This document shows, piece after piece, positions 61,801 through 63,373 of a stretch of 64,000 nucleotides of DNA; the first letter of the stretch is position 1; every line of letters begins with the position of its first letter. This DNA comes from Aspidapion aeneum (Eukaryota; Arthropoda; Insecta; Coleoptera; Brentidae). The stretch is from NCBI GenBank assembly GCA_963576565.1, contig OY755038.1, positions 174,389,287 to 174,453,286 of the forward strand, read 5' to 3'. Under the pieces are notes generated by a model, which was not told the origin of the DNA, ran no database searches, and worked only from the letters and a program-made list of their open reading frames with translations. The position numbers were made by a program, and so were the translations under genes.

Positions 61801-63373
61801 AGCAATAAAAAAATAATTAGCTTTTTTTGATTTTGAGATATTTTTGAAAAAGGTGGAAAGACGCAAACTAGAAATTTAAGGACACTGATACGCAACTTAT
61901 AGTGGAGTACCAACCATTTTTTTATTATTTTTTACTTTGCTCAAGTTGATCTACAACCGTGCCAATGTTTATCAAAATTCCCAAAAATTTACGAAAATGG
62001 CGGTTTTAATGACCGACCAGCATACGATTTGAATATCTTTTAATAAAAACTGAAAAATAACTAACTTTAAACGCTTTTTTGCATACCGTTTGAAAGCTTG
62101 TCTACATTAGAACAAGGGTTTTTGGGGGACCCAAAATTAAACGCAAAATAAAAAATAACCCAGCCTTTATCTTCAAACATATCAGTTTTGCTTAAAAAAA
62201 CCGATATTTTAAACCTATGATTTTTCCATGTGTGTGGTAAATTTCTGAATATATTGGATTATATTTATATATTTTTTTTTTAAGAGGGTACATTTTGTAT
62301 TTAGTTCTCTATCAGAGCCGGTAAAATTTTTTTTAAGTTTTGGTCAAATAAAGTTTTAAAAAATTGTTTTATATAAGCAGTCCAAAACCTTTGAATTTTG
62401 CGAAAAACACGACAGCATGGTAATTTTGACTCTGCGACAGATTTTTCCTGCAAGATTTTTTCAAAATTTAAAAAGATATAGCCAGACTCAAAAGAAAGAA
62501 AAAAGTATGTCAGACAAAACCCACCTCTGAAACTTTTTGACAGGGTCCAAAATTTCAAGTTTTAAATTACTACTTTGGTAAATTTTCAAAGTTTTGATTT
62601 TAACATTATTTTTCTTAATATAAAAATAATATTTTTAAATGTTGCGTTACATGGGCTTATAGGGATAGGTCTTACCTAATCAAAATTGGCATGAAAAATG
62701 TTTTAGCTGTTTTTAGTTTCAAGATATTGGAAAAAAATGTAAAGGTACAAATTTTAAATTTAAGGGCACTGAAACGCGGCAATCAGTAGAGTTCGAACCA
62801 AAAAAAAAATTTTTCTCTACTTCTCTTAAGTCGCTCTACAAACGTACAAAGTTTTACAAAAATTCCCAAAAATTTTGTTTTGCTGCCCGACCATATTTCT
62901 TAATCTTGGTTTCTGTAGAAAGCAGAAAATAGGTTAGTAGCCCGTGGTAGTATTAGTGGTTGAAAAACACTACCACAACGGCTGACAAAATGTTGTAAAA
63001 ATTTTTATCGCTCAAAATCTCCCCAATATTTAATTTTGAACGGTTTCATTAAAACATAGTTTTGTCTATCACACAAGCGATTGATTTTGTTAGAAATTTC
63101 ATAAAACGCTTGTTTGCCATTGTGTGAGTTATTAGAACAATAAAAAAAAAGATATTTGTTCTTTTTTCCTATTATAGCATAATCAATATAACAAATTTAG
63201 TTTCCTATCTTTTTGCAATTTACCTACCTCAAAATCTTTCAGTTGAGCTACAGACATCTTTTTTGGCAATGCCGAGTTGTTGCTGACAATAGAAATTTTC
63301 TTTGCTAATTTTCTTAAATTGTTAACACAAGCATCAGATCCAGGAATTTTAGCTCCCGCCAACGACAGTACAC
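14553..63373 (-). CDS. HAD-family phosphatase (phosphoglycolate / 4-nitrophenylphosphatase type), five exons, 5' end outside window
   Basis: Five exons join in phase through GT-AG introns: 63228-63373, 50316-50477, 24094-24310, 19570-19714, 14553-14760. Together they encode about 292 residues plus a TAA stop. The order of motifs is that of the C2-capped HAD phosphatases PGP, PDXP and insect 4-nitrophenylphosphatases: GVLSLAGAKIPGS just after the expected DxDG, VSNNS (motif II), DIYVISG, a cap segment with VGAVIADPD, KPS (motif III lysine) and VGDYLDVDI (motif IV acidic residues). The family is cytosolic and dephosphorylates small metabolites such as phosphoglycolate, glycerol-3-phosphate or pyridoxal phosphate; which one cannot be told here. 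The DxD nucleophile must lie in an exon beyond 64000. The introns measure about 12.8, 26.0, 4.4 and 4.8 kb and are filled with transposons. No frameshift or stop was seen in any exon, so the gene looks functional. Confidence 0.93.
14985..16645. mobile_element. TIR element carrying a satellite-like tandem array
   Basis: The terminal block TCTAGAAGCAAATTATATTA...CTAAATCCGAATATCC at 14991 is repeated inverted at the right end (TGCTTCTAGA ends at 16642), about 85 bp with few mismatches. Between them lie diverged tandem units of roughly 165-180 bp. Each has CCCCTGAAGAGTTT, TTTTATTGTCTACAATAAAG and CTTAGTTTTTGAGAAAATT. Half copies are at 2040-2505 and 24790-24985, and the array without these ends is at 51480-52400. 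No ORF is long enough to be a transposase. Confidence 0.75.
16646..17091. other. AT-rich intron DNA
   Basis: Lies between two elements. The minus ORF at 16682-16921 has no recognisable features. Confidence 0.4.
17092..17949. mobile_element. Second copy of the 540-bp DNA transposon, with a nested hairpin insertion
   Basis: Ends are CAAATACGTTATAGCATAAATAC and inverted CAAATACGTTAGAGCATAAATA. The interior matches 9894-10433 but retains about 50 bp missing there. It is interrupted by 17440-17692. Confidence 0.8.
17440..17692. mobile_element. 253-bp hairpin insertion flanked by a 14-bp target duplication
   Basis: TAAAGTTAAGAGTG occurs directly at 17426-17439 and 17693-17706, and only once in the other family copy (10096 region). 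The insert begins with near-perfect arms of about 92 bp (17443-17535 and 17541-17633: GGCCGTCGTC...ATTCGTT.TCGACGTTTCGCC, GATGGCATCTTCAGGAGATG) and ends with a 59-bp single-copy tail. The long, variable-type duplication suggests retroposition rather than cut-and-paste. The GAAGATGCC...GGCGAAACGTCG words are common in Penelope-like element termini (from memory). Confidence 0.75.
17950..18370. other. Intron DNA
   Basis: Contains a short tandem pair AGCAGGAATTTTCGGTGAC / AGCAGGAATTCTCGGTGAC at 18206-18242. No coding exon was seen. Confidence 0.4.
18375..19017. mobile_element. Composite element G, short form (one internal unit)
   Basis: The left block (ACGGCATCGGCAGTG..., TTTCAGCCCATATTTGACCT, AAAGTAGTAAAGTAGTTATG, CGTCGAAATTG) matches 54452-54700. 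Then there is one copy of a unit with TAAAGTTA.CTAAAAGTAACATTGC, then a palindrome (18743-19017) starting ATCATAACAAAAACATTT. The same order occurs at 54448-56054 with about seven internal units. Confidence 0.75.
18743..19017. repeat. 275-bp palindrome
   Basis: The arms carry GCCAAGTACGCGAAAATGG and AAGCCAAGTTCTCCAATACA, repeated inverted after 18895. It is homologous to the longer palindrome at 55693-56054. Confidence 0.85.
19078..19245. mobile_element. Hairpin MITE
   Basis: Nested inverted repeats: CCAATGATTACACAAA with TTTGTGTAATCATTG at the outside, and GCAGCGGACAGATGGCTCTG with CAGAGCCATCTGTCCGCTGC inside, the latter perfect over 20 bp. The ORF across it is an artefact of the palindrome. 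Confidence 0.8.
19570..19714 (-). CDS. HAD phosphatase, fourth exon in window (motifs III and IV)
   Basis: The exon is 145 nt long, acceptor ttccag and donor gtaagt. It encodes FKFVIDAIKELTNRKG, then AKPSMLLADHL with the motif III lysine, and ends KVLFVGD plus two bases of the next codon. The GD of motif IV is completed in the following exon as GDYLDVDI. Confidence 0.93.
19715..21900. other. Intron DNA, no feature recognised
   Basis: An AT-rich stretch with a few GC-richer blocks (21540-21620, an open frame of 69 codons, starting MQILSFSLVGRINF, without recognisable motifs). It holds GCCGCCATCTTAAAAACAATG at 20419, a word related to the satellites at 45 and 53 kb. Confidence 0.4.
21905..23865 (+). 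pseudogene. RTE-like non-LTR retrotransposon, degenerate
   Basis: Shifting frames on the plus strand give, in order: ISEEIKKLMEKRRNLEKEG; the RT start with KNKKSPGKDGVTAE; LKNYQPLTLLNVIYKLFTK; EQAGFRKGF; KIHEGTKPILIRRDVSQGD and DTISPKLFNQALDD; LRYAD; VSCIPVLSYGSQTWKLTK; and the C-terminal signature RWNKCIATWRPW, KRSRGRPQIRWADDL and EEWKIFGEAYVQRW. That tail is typical of RTE-clade elements in insects. Stops and frameshifts are frequent, and a 68-bp (TA)n tract splits the RT. The endonuclease part is missing. It ends in a short TAGA repeat at 23855. Confidence 0.85.
22820..22887. repeat. (TA)n microsatellite inside the RT frame
   Basis: About 34 AT dinucleotides. The antisense relative near 11990 has only CAATATAGCG at this point, so the tract grew in place. 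A second, shorter (TA)n is at 23256-23279. Confidence 0.95.
23866..24093. other. Intron stretch between the RTE and a phosphatase exon
   Basis: No feature was recognised apart from AT-rich DNA and the phosphatase donor side. Confidence 0.4.
24094..24310 (-). CDS. HAD phosphatase, third exon in window (C2 cap)
   Basis: The exon is 217 nt long, acceptor ttttag and donor gtaagt. It begins FTEETTVAVKNDCL and contains VGAVIADPDIKVSNAKLNRA. This corresponds to the family's V(G)AVVVGFD...YxKLxxA cap segment. The usual GFD is ADPD here, and the usual T/N-N-x-D is YGASDEY. These replacements near the cap may alter substrate choice (inference). It ends after the first base of a Gly codon. Confidence 0.93.
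24426..24566. mobile_element. Small MITE with 23-bp inverted ends
   Basis: GCCTGGACGTTTATTCTTGAC at the left is answered by the inverted GCCCAGGACGTTTACTCTTGAC at the right. An inner pair is GAGGTAAGGTGAG with CTCACCTCACCTC. It is non-coding. Confidence 0.75.
24567..24789. other. Unassigned repeat-like DNA
   Basis: A moderately GC-rich stretch with CGACGAGAGAGACAGAGAGG. I could not assign it to a SINE or LTR. Confidence 0.3.
24790..24985 (+). repeat. Half copy of the satellite-carrying TIR element
   Basis: GGTCTAGAAGCAAATCATATTA...CCCAAACCCCCAAAAATATG matches 14985-15140. It is cut off at about 24985, where copia-derived DNA begins. Confidence 0.75.
25000..26298 (+). pseudogene. Ty1/copia retrotransposon, gag to integrase part (degenerate)
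   Basis: Broken frames on the plus strand show a gag-like stretch (LTSLKFEEELMSKFL, AAMPDSYLAVTKAIDVIF) and a reduced zinc-knuckle area with GVKDHMRVDC. These are followed by the integrase core IGPINPAPYDDKRYILTFIDH and QKGIIIQYTIALNPEQNGVAE. Stops interrupt most domains, so it is inactive. The element is broken at 26298 by a 6-kb insertion and resumes at 32307. LTRs were not identified. Confidence 0.8.
27170..27660 (-). pseudogene. C-terminal remnant of a pogo-type transposase
   Basis: Broken frames contain a basic, Lys-rich linker (KEELEREKSKKKK) and the Cys/His cluster CLVC...C...WAHETC...C. There is an in-frame stop within the cluster. It lies within the pogo TIRs. Confidence 0.7.
28294..29390. 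mobile_element. Foldback element B: AAAATAGCGCGTATC minisatellite termini
   Basis: The left terminal GCCTCTGTAGTGAAATAGCG leads into about 20 units of AAAATAGCGCGTATC/GTTC. The right side has about a dozen units inverted and ends CGCTATTTCGTTACAGAGCC. The centre (28690-29080) is a second inverted repeat with ACCGAACCGAACCG / CGGTTCGGTTCGG tracts next to GGGATCCTATAGGGTGT / ACACCCTCTAGGATCCC. The flanks AAAAAAAAT and AATAAAAAT agree at 8 of 9 positions and could be the target duplication, but low complexity weakens this. Confidence 0.8.
29544..29800 (+). promoter_or_regulatory. GC-rich, promoter/5' exon-like stretch ending in a splice donor
   Basis: This stretch has many CpGs, unlike its surroundings, and ends in AAAG/GTAAAT at 29799-29800. 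The matching GC-rich stretch left of the pogo insertion (about 26745-26828) becomes contiguous with it once pogo is removed. It might be the 5' end of the gene whose last exon is at 30990. No long ORF is present. Confidence 0.3.
30138..30621. mobile_element. 484-bp MITE
   Basis: Inverted ends GTAGGGATTCGTGGGTAG (30138) and CTACCCACGAATACCTAC (ending 30621) match at 17 of 18 positions. It is AT-rich and non-coding. It includes GGCAACGTTTCGGATTTAATT. Confidence 0.75.
30773..30942. mobile_element. MITE with CAGTGGC ends and G/C runs (copy 1)
   Basis: Ends CAGTGGCATATATAG and inverted CAGTGGCGTATATAAG, with GGGGGGG near the left and CCCCCC near the right end. Copy 2 at 41400-41577 is about 85 percent identical by eye. 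Confidence 0.85.
30990..31103 (+). CDS. Orphan terminal exon, unknown protein
   Basis: A polypyrimidine tract and ctttttcag are followed in phase 0 by VSTDLKVEEVIEQRRNIF and then KKHGLPMRPFIVHHSSPNL and a TAG. The codon mix is less AT-biased than the flanks. AATAAA-type signals follow at about 31246-31258. It lies inside a region bracketed by CACTGA...TCAGTG ends (26299-32306) and antisense to the host phosphatase, so it may belong to the transposon or be a captured or nested host gene. I do not recognise the protein. Upstream candidates are a GC-rich patch with a donor at 29800 and a short exon-like stretch after the acceptor at 30013, but I could not assemble a convincing open frame. Confidence 0.4.
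   Translation, partial: VSTDLKVEEVIEQRRNIFKKHGLPMRPFIVHHSSPNL
31337..31499. mobile_element. Hairpin MITE of 163 bp
   Basis: TATAGGGTTAATGGGAAAA is answered by the inverted TTTTCATTAACCCTATA. ACACCAATTTTGATCACACA pairs with TGTGTGATCAAAAGTGGTGT. The near-palindrome explains the long ORFs in opposite strands. Confidence 0.85.
31504..31933. mobile_element. MITE with TATACAGGGT ends, about 150-bp arms
   Basis: TATACAGGGTATTCATTTTG (31504) matches the inverted end TATACAGGGTGTTCATTTTA (31933). Homology runs on through GATTTCTCGAAAAT and CAATTAATTTATTAAGGAC. Probably a mariner-type MITE with TA duplication. It lies 4 bp from the preceding hairpin MITE. Confidence 0.85.
32307..32866 (+). pseudogene. 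Ty1/copia, integrase end to start of reverse transcriptase
   Basis: Continues the element left at 26298: PECPAEIWFGE, then YKIKLFGCTAHITKEDRKSK, IMVGYSDNRYRLRTAKEQK and VVFKEIKE (the copia FGC...VGY...R.V.F region), and in another frame ALSSGHLMMM and the RT entrance ELKSLDENETWKLVKKPS. It stops at about 32866, where a minisatellite block starts. The catalytic RT motifs are absent. Confidence 0.8.
32867..33605. repeat. Minisatellite arrays of GGACGTTTTAAAAACGT type
   Basis: From 32905 to 33232 about a dozen units of 24-27 bp read GGGACGTTTTAAAAACGTTCC. From 33450 to 33600 there are units GGGACGTTTTAAAAACGTACTTTT. Between them TATTGGGCCC-like words recur (33258-33315). The unit is itself nearly palindromic. 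Related arrays lie at 35805-36240. Confidence 0.8.
34467..34622. repeat. Two-copy tandem repeat, about 78 bp
   Basis: TACCGCAG.TGGTATTAGGATAT and TTCTTTAATGGCATAA occur twice (34503 and 34581). Confidence 0.8.
35168..35350. mobile_element. Small MITE
   Basis: CAATTGGAGAGCATTACTGG, then AAAAGGAG, is answered by the inverted copy ending at 35350 (CTCCTTTTCCAGAAATGCCC). The arms are about 28 bp. Confidence 0.7.
35805..36240. repeat. Minisatellite array of TTTTAAAACGTACTTTT type
   Basis: Units with TTTTTAAAACGT.CTTTTTGG and GGCCCTAAGGGACCCAAAAAG recur to about 36240, where BEL/Pao sequence starts. It belongs to the same family as 32867-33605. Confidence 0.75.
36265..36427 (+). pseudogene. BEL/Pao integrase, core part, truncated by a non-LTR insertion
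   Basis: On the plus strand with one frameshift it reads EIFSDN, then FVGANNDIKRFFDENG and NDGIEWRFITPHAP. This is the BEL/Pao integrase stretch between the second Asp and the catalytic Glu region. It ends abruptly at 36427 and the next residues of the family (GGLWEA) resume at 39474 in the same frame. The 5' part of the element is absent. Confidence 0.85.
36428..39470 (+). mobile_element. Non-LTR retrotransposon copy inserted in BEL/Pao
   Basis: Precise borders: BEL homology stops at 36427 and resumes at 39471. The insert has only 17 bp before its ORF, about 31 bp after it, and an A10 tail (39461-39470). It is therefore a 5'-truncated or ORF2-only copy. The target duplication is absent or only about 3 bp (ATA). 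Confidence 0.85.
36445..39429 (+). CDS. Endonuclease-reverse transcriptase of a non-LTR retrotransposon, 994 aa, intact
   Basis: One uninterrupted frame. Residues about 45-260 form an AP-like endonuclease: SNIRGL (Asn), LTETKIS (catalytic Glu near 75), FLGDFN (near 181), SSDHKL (near 256). A linker follows, then the reverse transcriptase from about residue 530: RPIALLPVISKVME, YGFRKYRST, LDISKAFDKVW (near 625), GVPQGAILSP (near 680) and FADD (near 711) as the catalytic motif. The C-terminal part has YCSHIWSAAP and a typical LWN.LP ending. There is no RNase H domain. This layout is the jockey/CR1/I group; the exact clade is unsure. It would copy its RNA at a nicked genomic target. The intact frame suggests a young, possibly active source. 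Translation may start at either Met of MMAPPG, and the codon use is far less AT-rich than the flanks. Confidence 0.95.
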   Translation: MMAPPGSKYSGGKIPDHSDLRASGDPGGHLCKDIKKRPKTQLTIDFSNIRGLTTNMNSVHQHLEEQRPDILVLTETKISSATPIVNYLYPGYDLHHRFRHNFGICVYIKNDLSCHREEKLEPANLDIIWLKFTSKSSTKFICCLYRPPSNTEYQNFFATLSENCDSIQSNYPHAEIVFLGDFNVHNIPWLKHHNKTDNEGREAEAFAISCGLTQLVDEPTRISERGEFAALLDLFLTTNPDLYTIQVDPPLGSSDHKLIRTKCEMFIPPSQQSLPRKMWHYKSAKWNDLKQFYLDFPWQEVCFKTADPTICCNEITKVILSGMDAYIPHTIKRRANAKPWFNSQCQTAVQKKHRAYNLWKRQQIAQNHTEFIEARNSCKITIDAAKETYNQRIKNRLLNCPSSSRSFWSLAKAVGSNFTNSSIPPLTDKNTHLATTSEEKANMLAKIFSSNSNLTVPNGKTPPFIERVSHSMPEVPFCHREIRKSLKKLDTNKAMGPDGIPAIVLKNCASELTPTFAKLFNLSYRQGVYPSSWKSAAVQPIPKKGKKTDPLNYRPIALLPVISKVMERVVNNHLTKYLEKYKIINDKQYGFRKYRSTGDLLTYVTYLWQKAIELRGETRTIALDISKAFDKVWHENLLNKLKATGLSPRLCTWFESYLKDRSIYVALDGRNSNSYQINAGVPQGAILSPTLFLIYINDLIDKTVNPLYCFADDGNVVSSVIPPTCLSAREFHYLRLTEISQINNDLEIIEDWGNKNLVQFNAQKTQAALFSKKTSTGEPNIMLSGSAVALQSQLNILGLTAETNMSRHSHVADIAKRASQKLGVLFRTRHLYTPSQLLTLYKAQIRPTMEYCSHIWSAAPKHTLMLLNTVQKPAIKLINDPALTRSLDSLEHRRTVGDLSLFYRYYHGKCSEELARMIPPGVARTRRTRQTDGNHQFIVKIEAPRTSLYQNSYLWRTASLWNKLPATVFPAGYNLNRFKTNTHQHFRALAASRA
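39471..40033 (+). pseudogene. BEL/Pao integrase C-terminal part
   Basis: Reads GGLWEADVKSVKSQLKRV, then QIEACLNSRPLCPL and QTPLTPAHFII, the catalytic Glu end of the BEL/Pao integrase. After a frameshift near 39722 it continues KIGTLILIKEDGLTSLKWKL, RRIIQLHPGNDDV and GVFKRPVVKVCVLP, the chromodomain-less C-terminal tail. It is inactive because of the frameshift and the insertion. Confidence 0.9.
40214..40600 (+). mobile_element. 3' LTR of the BEL/Pao element
   Basis: A purine tract AAGGAGGGCGGC directly before TGTTAGAGCC is the usual polypurine tract/LTR start of BEL/Pao elements. The end is uncertain (about 40600). The 5' LTR was not found. Confidence 0.6.
40601..40811. other. Unassigned repeat-like DNA
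   Basis: Holds AAGGTATGGACCCATTGTAG and GGGCCCTCTAAGGTGC. No ORF and no pair were found in the window. Confidence 0.3.
40812..41122. mobile_element. MITE with about 85-bp inverted arms
   Basis: TTACTTGGGTTTATTCTTTA...ATGCTCCCTAGGAAGTAAAG and TTCACGGTTACCATTGGTCA are repeated inverted at 41040-41122. The centre is AT-rich. Confidence 0.8.
41400..41577. mobile_element. MITE with CAGTGGCG ends and G/C runs (copy 2)
   Basis: Ends CAGTGGCGTATATAG and inverted CAGTGGCGCATATATGG. It contains GGGGGGGGCGAGAC twice, and GGGGGGCCCGGGCCCCCC. It is a homologue of 30773-30942. Confidence 0.85.
41578..42143. other. Repeat-like stretch with a conserved retroelement-type block
   Basis: 41765-41850 (AACCCCCAGGCCTGTCGTAAGAGG..., GACTAAAGGGGCC) resembles non-coding blocks I associate with arthropod non-LTR 5' ends, but only from memory. 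There is no long ORF. Confidence 0.3.
42144..43205. mobile_element. Foldback element C: AAAATAGCGATGTATC minisatellite termini
   Basis: The left end GGCTCTGGAACGAAATAGCG is followed by about 20 units of AAAATAGCGATGTATC / AAAATAGCGACAATC. The right side has the units inverted and ends CGCTATTTCGTTCCAGAGCC, so the outermost 20 bp are perfect inverted repeats. The centre (42478-42860) has ACCGA/TCGGT pentamer tracts beside GGGATCCTAGAGGGTGT, repeated inverted more than once. TTAGAAAGA.ACCC.TTAGTCGA is shared with element B. No target duplication is visible. Confidence 0.85.
43206..45039. other. Intron DNA, no gene recognised
   Basis: Only short ORFs and isolated words are seen. GATCAAAAAATATTTTTTAATCTC at 43648 is a small local palindrome. 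Confidence 0.4.
45049..46538. mobile_element. Foldback element D: GCGGCGAATTG termini around a 117-bp satellite
   Basis: The left end GTAGAGGACAATTCGCCGCGG and the right end (reverse complement GGGAGGATGGGACAATTTGCCGCGG) carry GCGGCGAATTGTCC-type units, two on the left and about six on the right. Inner arms of about 170 bp match inverted (TTACCATTG.CA..TGTTTAAACAG, CTTATTTGTTTGAT). Between the arms (45240-46290) are about nine tandem units of roughly 117 bp. TCTAACGGG (45040-45048) and TTTAACGGG (46539-46547) flank it: 8 of 9 positions. It is non-coding. Confidence 0.85.
45240..46290. repeat. Satellite of about 117 bp, nine units, each with paired CCGCCATTTT words
   Basis: The typical unit is GTTTGAG.AAAAAATC, then CAGCGACCTGAAA, then TTTGATGCATATCGGTTCAT, then AAAATCCGCCATTTTGGATCC and GCCATTTT. 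The paired words recur near 45363, 45471, 45575, 45690, 45811, 45898, 46016, 46133 and 46255. The same unit is at 53690-54370 inside element E. Confidence 0.9.
46539..46990. other. Intron DNA
   Basis: Nothing was recognised between foldback element D and the P-like element. Confidence 0.4.
46991..49257 (-). mobile_element. P/THAP-type DNA transposon, degenerate
   Basis: The ends CGCTGTTAAAGGGGTGGCA (46991) and, reverse complemented, CGCTGTTAAAGTGGTGCCA (ending 49257) match at 17 of 19 positions. GGTCACGTG words with CCGGCC/GGGCC neighbours are paired inside both ends (47160-47240 and 48950-49010). The coding remnant lies on the minus strand. An 8-bp target duplication, expected for P elements, was not seen. 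Confidence 0.75.
47488..48819 (-). pseudogene. P-element-like transposase with THAP domain, broken
   Basis: The ATG at 48819 starts MPRTCSVVGCRSNYKTETEY, the start of a THAP zinc finger (C-x4-C). After a stop near 48727 the domain continues LKRPQVCIKHFP, which gives the C-x2-H pair. Further on, scattered frames show RLADVERQQLETAIQ, ELVVNLHIDEIYIK (the catalytic first Asp region of P/THAP9-type transposases) and the open C-terminal stretch (47488-47793) with SNLEKISLRACKVFLNNFIK. Many stops; it is inactive. Confidence 0.75.
49258..50315. other. Intron DNA, no feature recognised
   Basis: 49260-49520 contains TAGCCGTC and GCCGCCAT words and GCTTTAACGGCGGCATAG, possibly a relic of another P-type terminus. 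The remainder is AT-rich. Confidence 0.4.
50316..50477 (-). CDS. HAD phosphatase, second exon in window (start of cap domain)
   Basis: The exon has 54 complete codons, acceptor ttctag and donor gtacgt. It begins IVEEEVTTASEPAINYL and continues with DIYVISGANMKEMLKKEGF. That is the family pattern of a helix carrying the chain across after motif II, followed by a strand with V(I/L)G. Phase 0 at both ends fits its neighbours. Confidence 0.92.
50478..51299. other. Intron DNA with a retroposon-tail-like segment
   Basis: 50884-50980 has AATTTCATCAAAATCGGTTT...TTAGGAGTTATCGTGTTACGG followed by ACACACACAGACAGAC, comparable with 13165-13290. GAAAGTAATACCTTCTCTAG follows. No coding region was seen. 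Confidence 0.5.
51300..51438. mobile_element. Small MITE with 18-bp perfect inverted ends
   Basis: GAAGTTAGCGAAGCACCC at 51300 and GGGTGCTTCGCTAACTTC at 51421 are exact inverted repeats. A third, partial GAAGTTAGCGAAGCG follows at 51441. Confidence 0.8.
51480..52480. repeat. Satellite-like array (inverted orientation of the 15-kb array)
   Basis: Units of roughly 170-180 bp contain ACTCTCCAGCGGCGTCC, CCCGATTTTCTCAAAAACTGAG, TTGTAGACAATAAAATTTCC and AACAATGTATAAG.CAGTGGGGT. This is the reverse complement of the units in 15540-16380. They are diverged, and the element's TIRs are not visible here. Confidence 0.75.
52481..53150. repeat. Two-copy tandem repeat of about 480 bp with CCGCCAT words
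   Basis: ATCGGATAA.AAATAAAAAAG...TTCCGCCATATTGAATCCGCC and GACAATAAGTCAAAACCT (52545-52680) recur at 53028-53160 (TTTCCGCCATTTTGAATCCG, ATGACAAGTCAAAACCTGAT). Confidence 0.65.
53220..53370 (-). pseudogene. Jockey-like RT, C-terminal piece beyond the foldback insertion
   Basis: Reads KKKAELEIWYRKINWLIGSK, then SNLTIHNKLLLYRTLW and, shifted, YGIQLWG. This is the typical jockey stretch after the catalytic site (LTI.NK.LLYK.I..P.WTYGIQLWG). Its first bases overlap the target duplication of element E. Confidence 0.85.
53588..54447. mobile_element. Nested inverted-repeat element with 117-bp satellite units in both orientations
   Basis: AATCCATTAAGTCGACTGTTG...CTTGGTAGTTGTAGTGTTTGG at the left is repeated inverted at 54370-54447, about 85-bp arms. 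Between them are AAAATGGCGGATCCAAAATGG units on the left (53691, 53810, 53928) and the same units inverted on the right (54087, 54204, 54320), spaced about 117 bp. Confidence 0.85.
54448..56054. mobile_element. Composite element G, long form (about seven internal units and a 362-bp palindrome)
   Basis: The left block matches 18375-18600. From 54720 to 55610 units of about 115-150 bp carry CCCACTTCCAGAAACGCTAG, GAGAGCTGAGC and TAAAGTTATGTAAAAGTAAC. The right end is a near-perfect palindrome 55693-56054 beginning ATCATAACAAAAACATTTCA. The same order with a single unit occurs at 18375-19017. Confidence 0.85.
55693..56054. repeat. 362-bp near-perfect palindrome
   Basis: GCCAAGTACGCGAAAAAGGC, AAAGCCAAGTTCTCCAATAC, AATTTCAAAATGAAAGGTTC and TACTAGTTTGGAAATATT are all answered in inverse order after a short centre near 55875. 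Arms are about 160-170 bp with few mismatches. Confidence 0.95.
56270..58319 (-). pseudogene. Jockey-like ORF2 (endonuclease and RT), N-terminal and central part
   Basis: Endonuclease motifs across shifted frames: LSETHF (Glu), ADGGSAVIIKENI, ITAVYIPPRH, GDFNAKN, SDHSPI. RT motifs at 57066-56650: SPKPGKPLHDVPSYRPISLL, FGFRDKHST, FLDVAQAFHKVWH (the usual D-F-A is V-A-Q-A-F). After further breaks comes LTVEKSIEKCIEKLQ, following the position of the FADD box. It ends at the foldback target site (56268) and continues at 53370. Confidence 0.85.
58327..59654 (-). pseudogene. Jockey-like ORF1 (gag) with zinc knuckles
   Basis: Starts MKLVLKISEKPKQNQEKMDN with a predicted coiled stretch (VDYLRSQLESMQTKFADLET). 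It is broken near 59400 and 59197. The last 190 codons (58899-58327) are open: after FKISSILGIEVKIEALKTS come three CCHC-type knuckles, CKRCQSNEHTQKYC, CVKCTGKHLTVEC and CIHCGGKHLANYRGC, then a Gln/Asn-rich tail and a leucine-heptad stretch LQLILEKLNKLDERLTKLES. In this clade the protein binds element RNA. Confidence 0.85.
59860..62890. repeat. Three copies of a 0.9-kb repeat, one inverted
   Basis: The same landmarks (CCCAAAATTAAACGCAAAATAA; TTTTGTTCAAATAAAGTTTTA; TTTTTCCTGC.A.ATTTTTT; AGTATGTCAGA.AAAA.CC.CCTC) occur at 61260-61660 and 62129-62530 in the same orientation, about 895 bp apart, and inverted at 60410-60835. The copies are diverged and non-coding; ORFs over them are palindrome by-products. 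The inverted pair is centred near 61030. The third copy continues to about 62780. Confidence 0.8.
62891..63227. other. Intron DNA next to the phosphatase exon
   Basis: No feature was recognised beyond the donor GTAGGT (minus) at 63227-63222. Confidence 0.4.
63228..63373 (-). CDS. HAD phosphatase, first exon in window (motif II)
   Basis: The acceptor is ttttag before 63373 and the donor is gtaggt after 63228. The exon starts in phase 1, the first base of a Gly codon coming from the missing upstream exon. It encodes GVLSLAGAKIPGSDACVN, then a basic stretch and VSNNS, the Ser/Thr motif that binds phosphate in HAD enzymes. It ends after KDFE on a complete codon. The preceding exon should supply the catalytic DxDG. 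It is not visible between 63374 and 64000. Confidence 0.92.
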
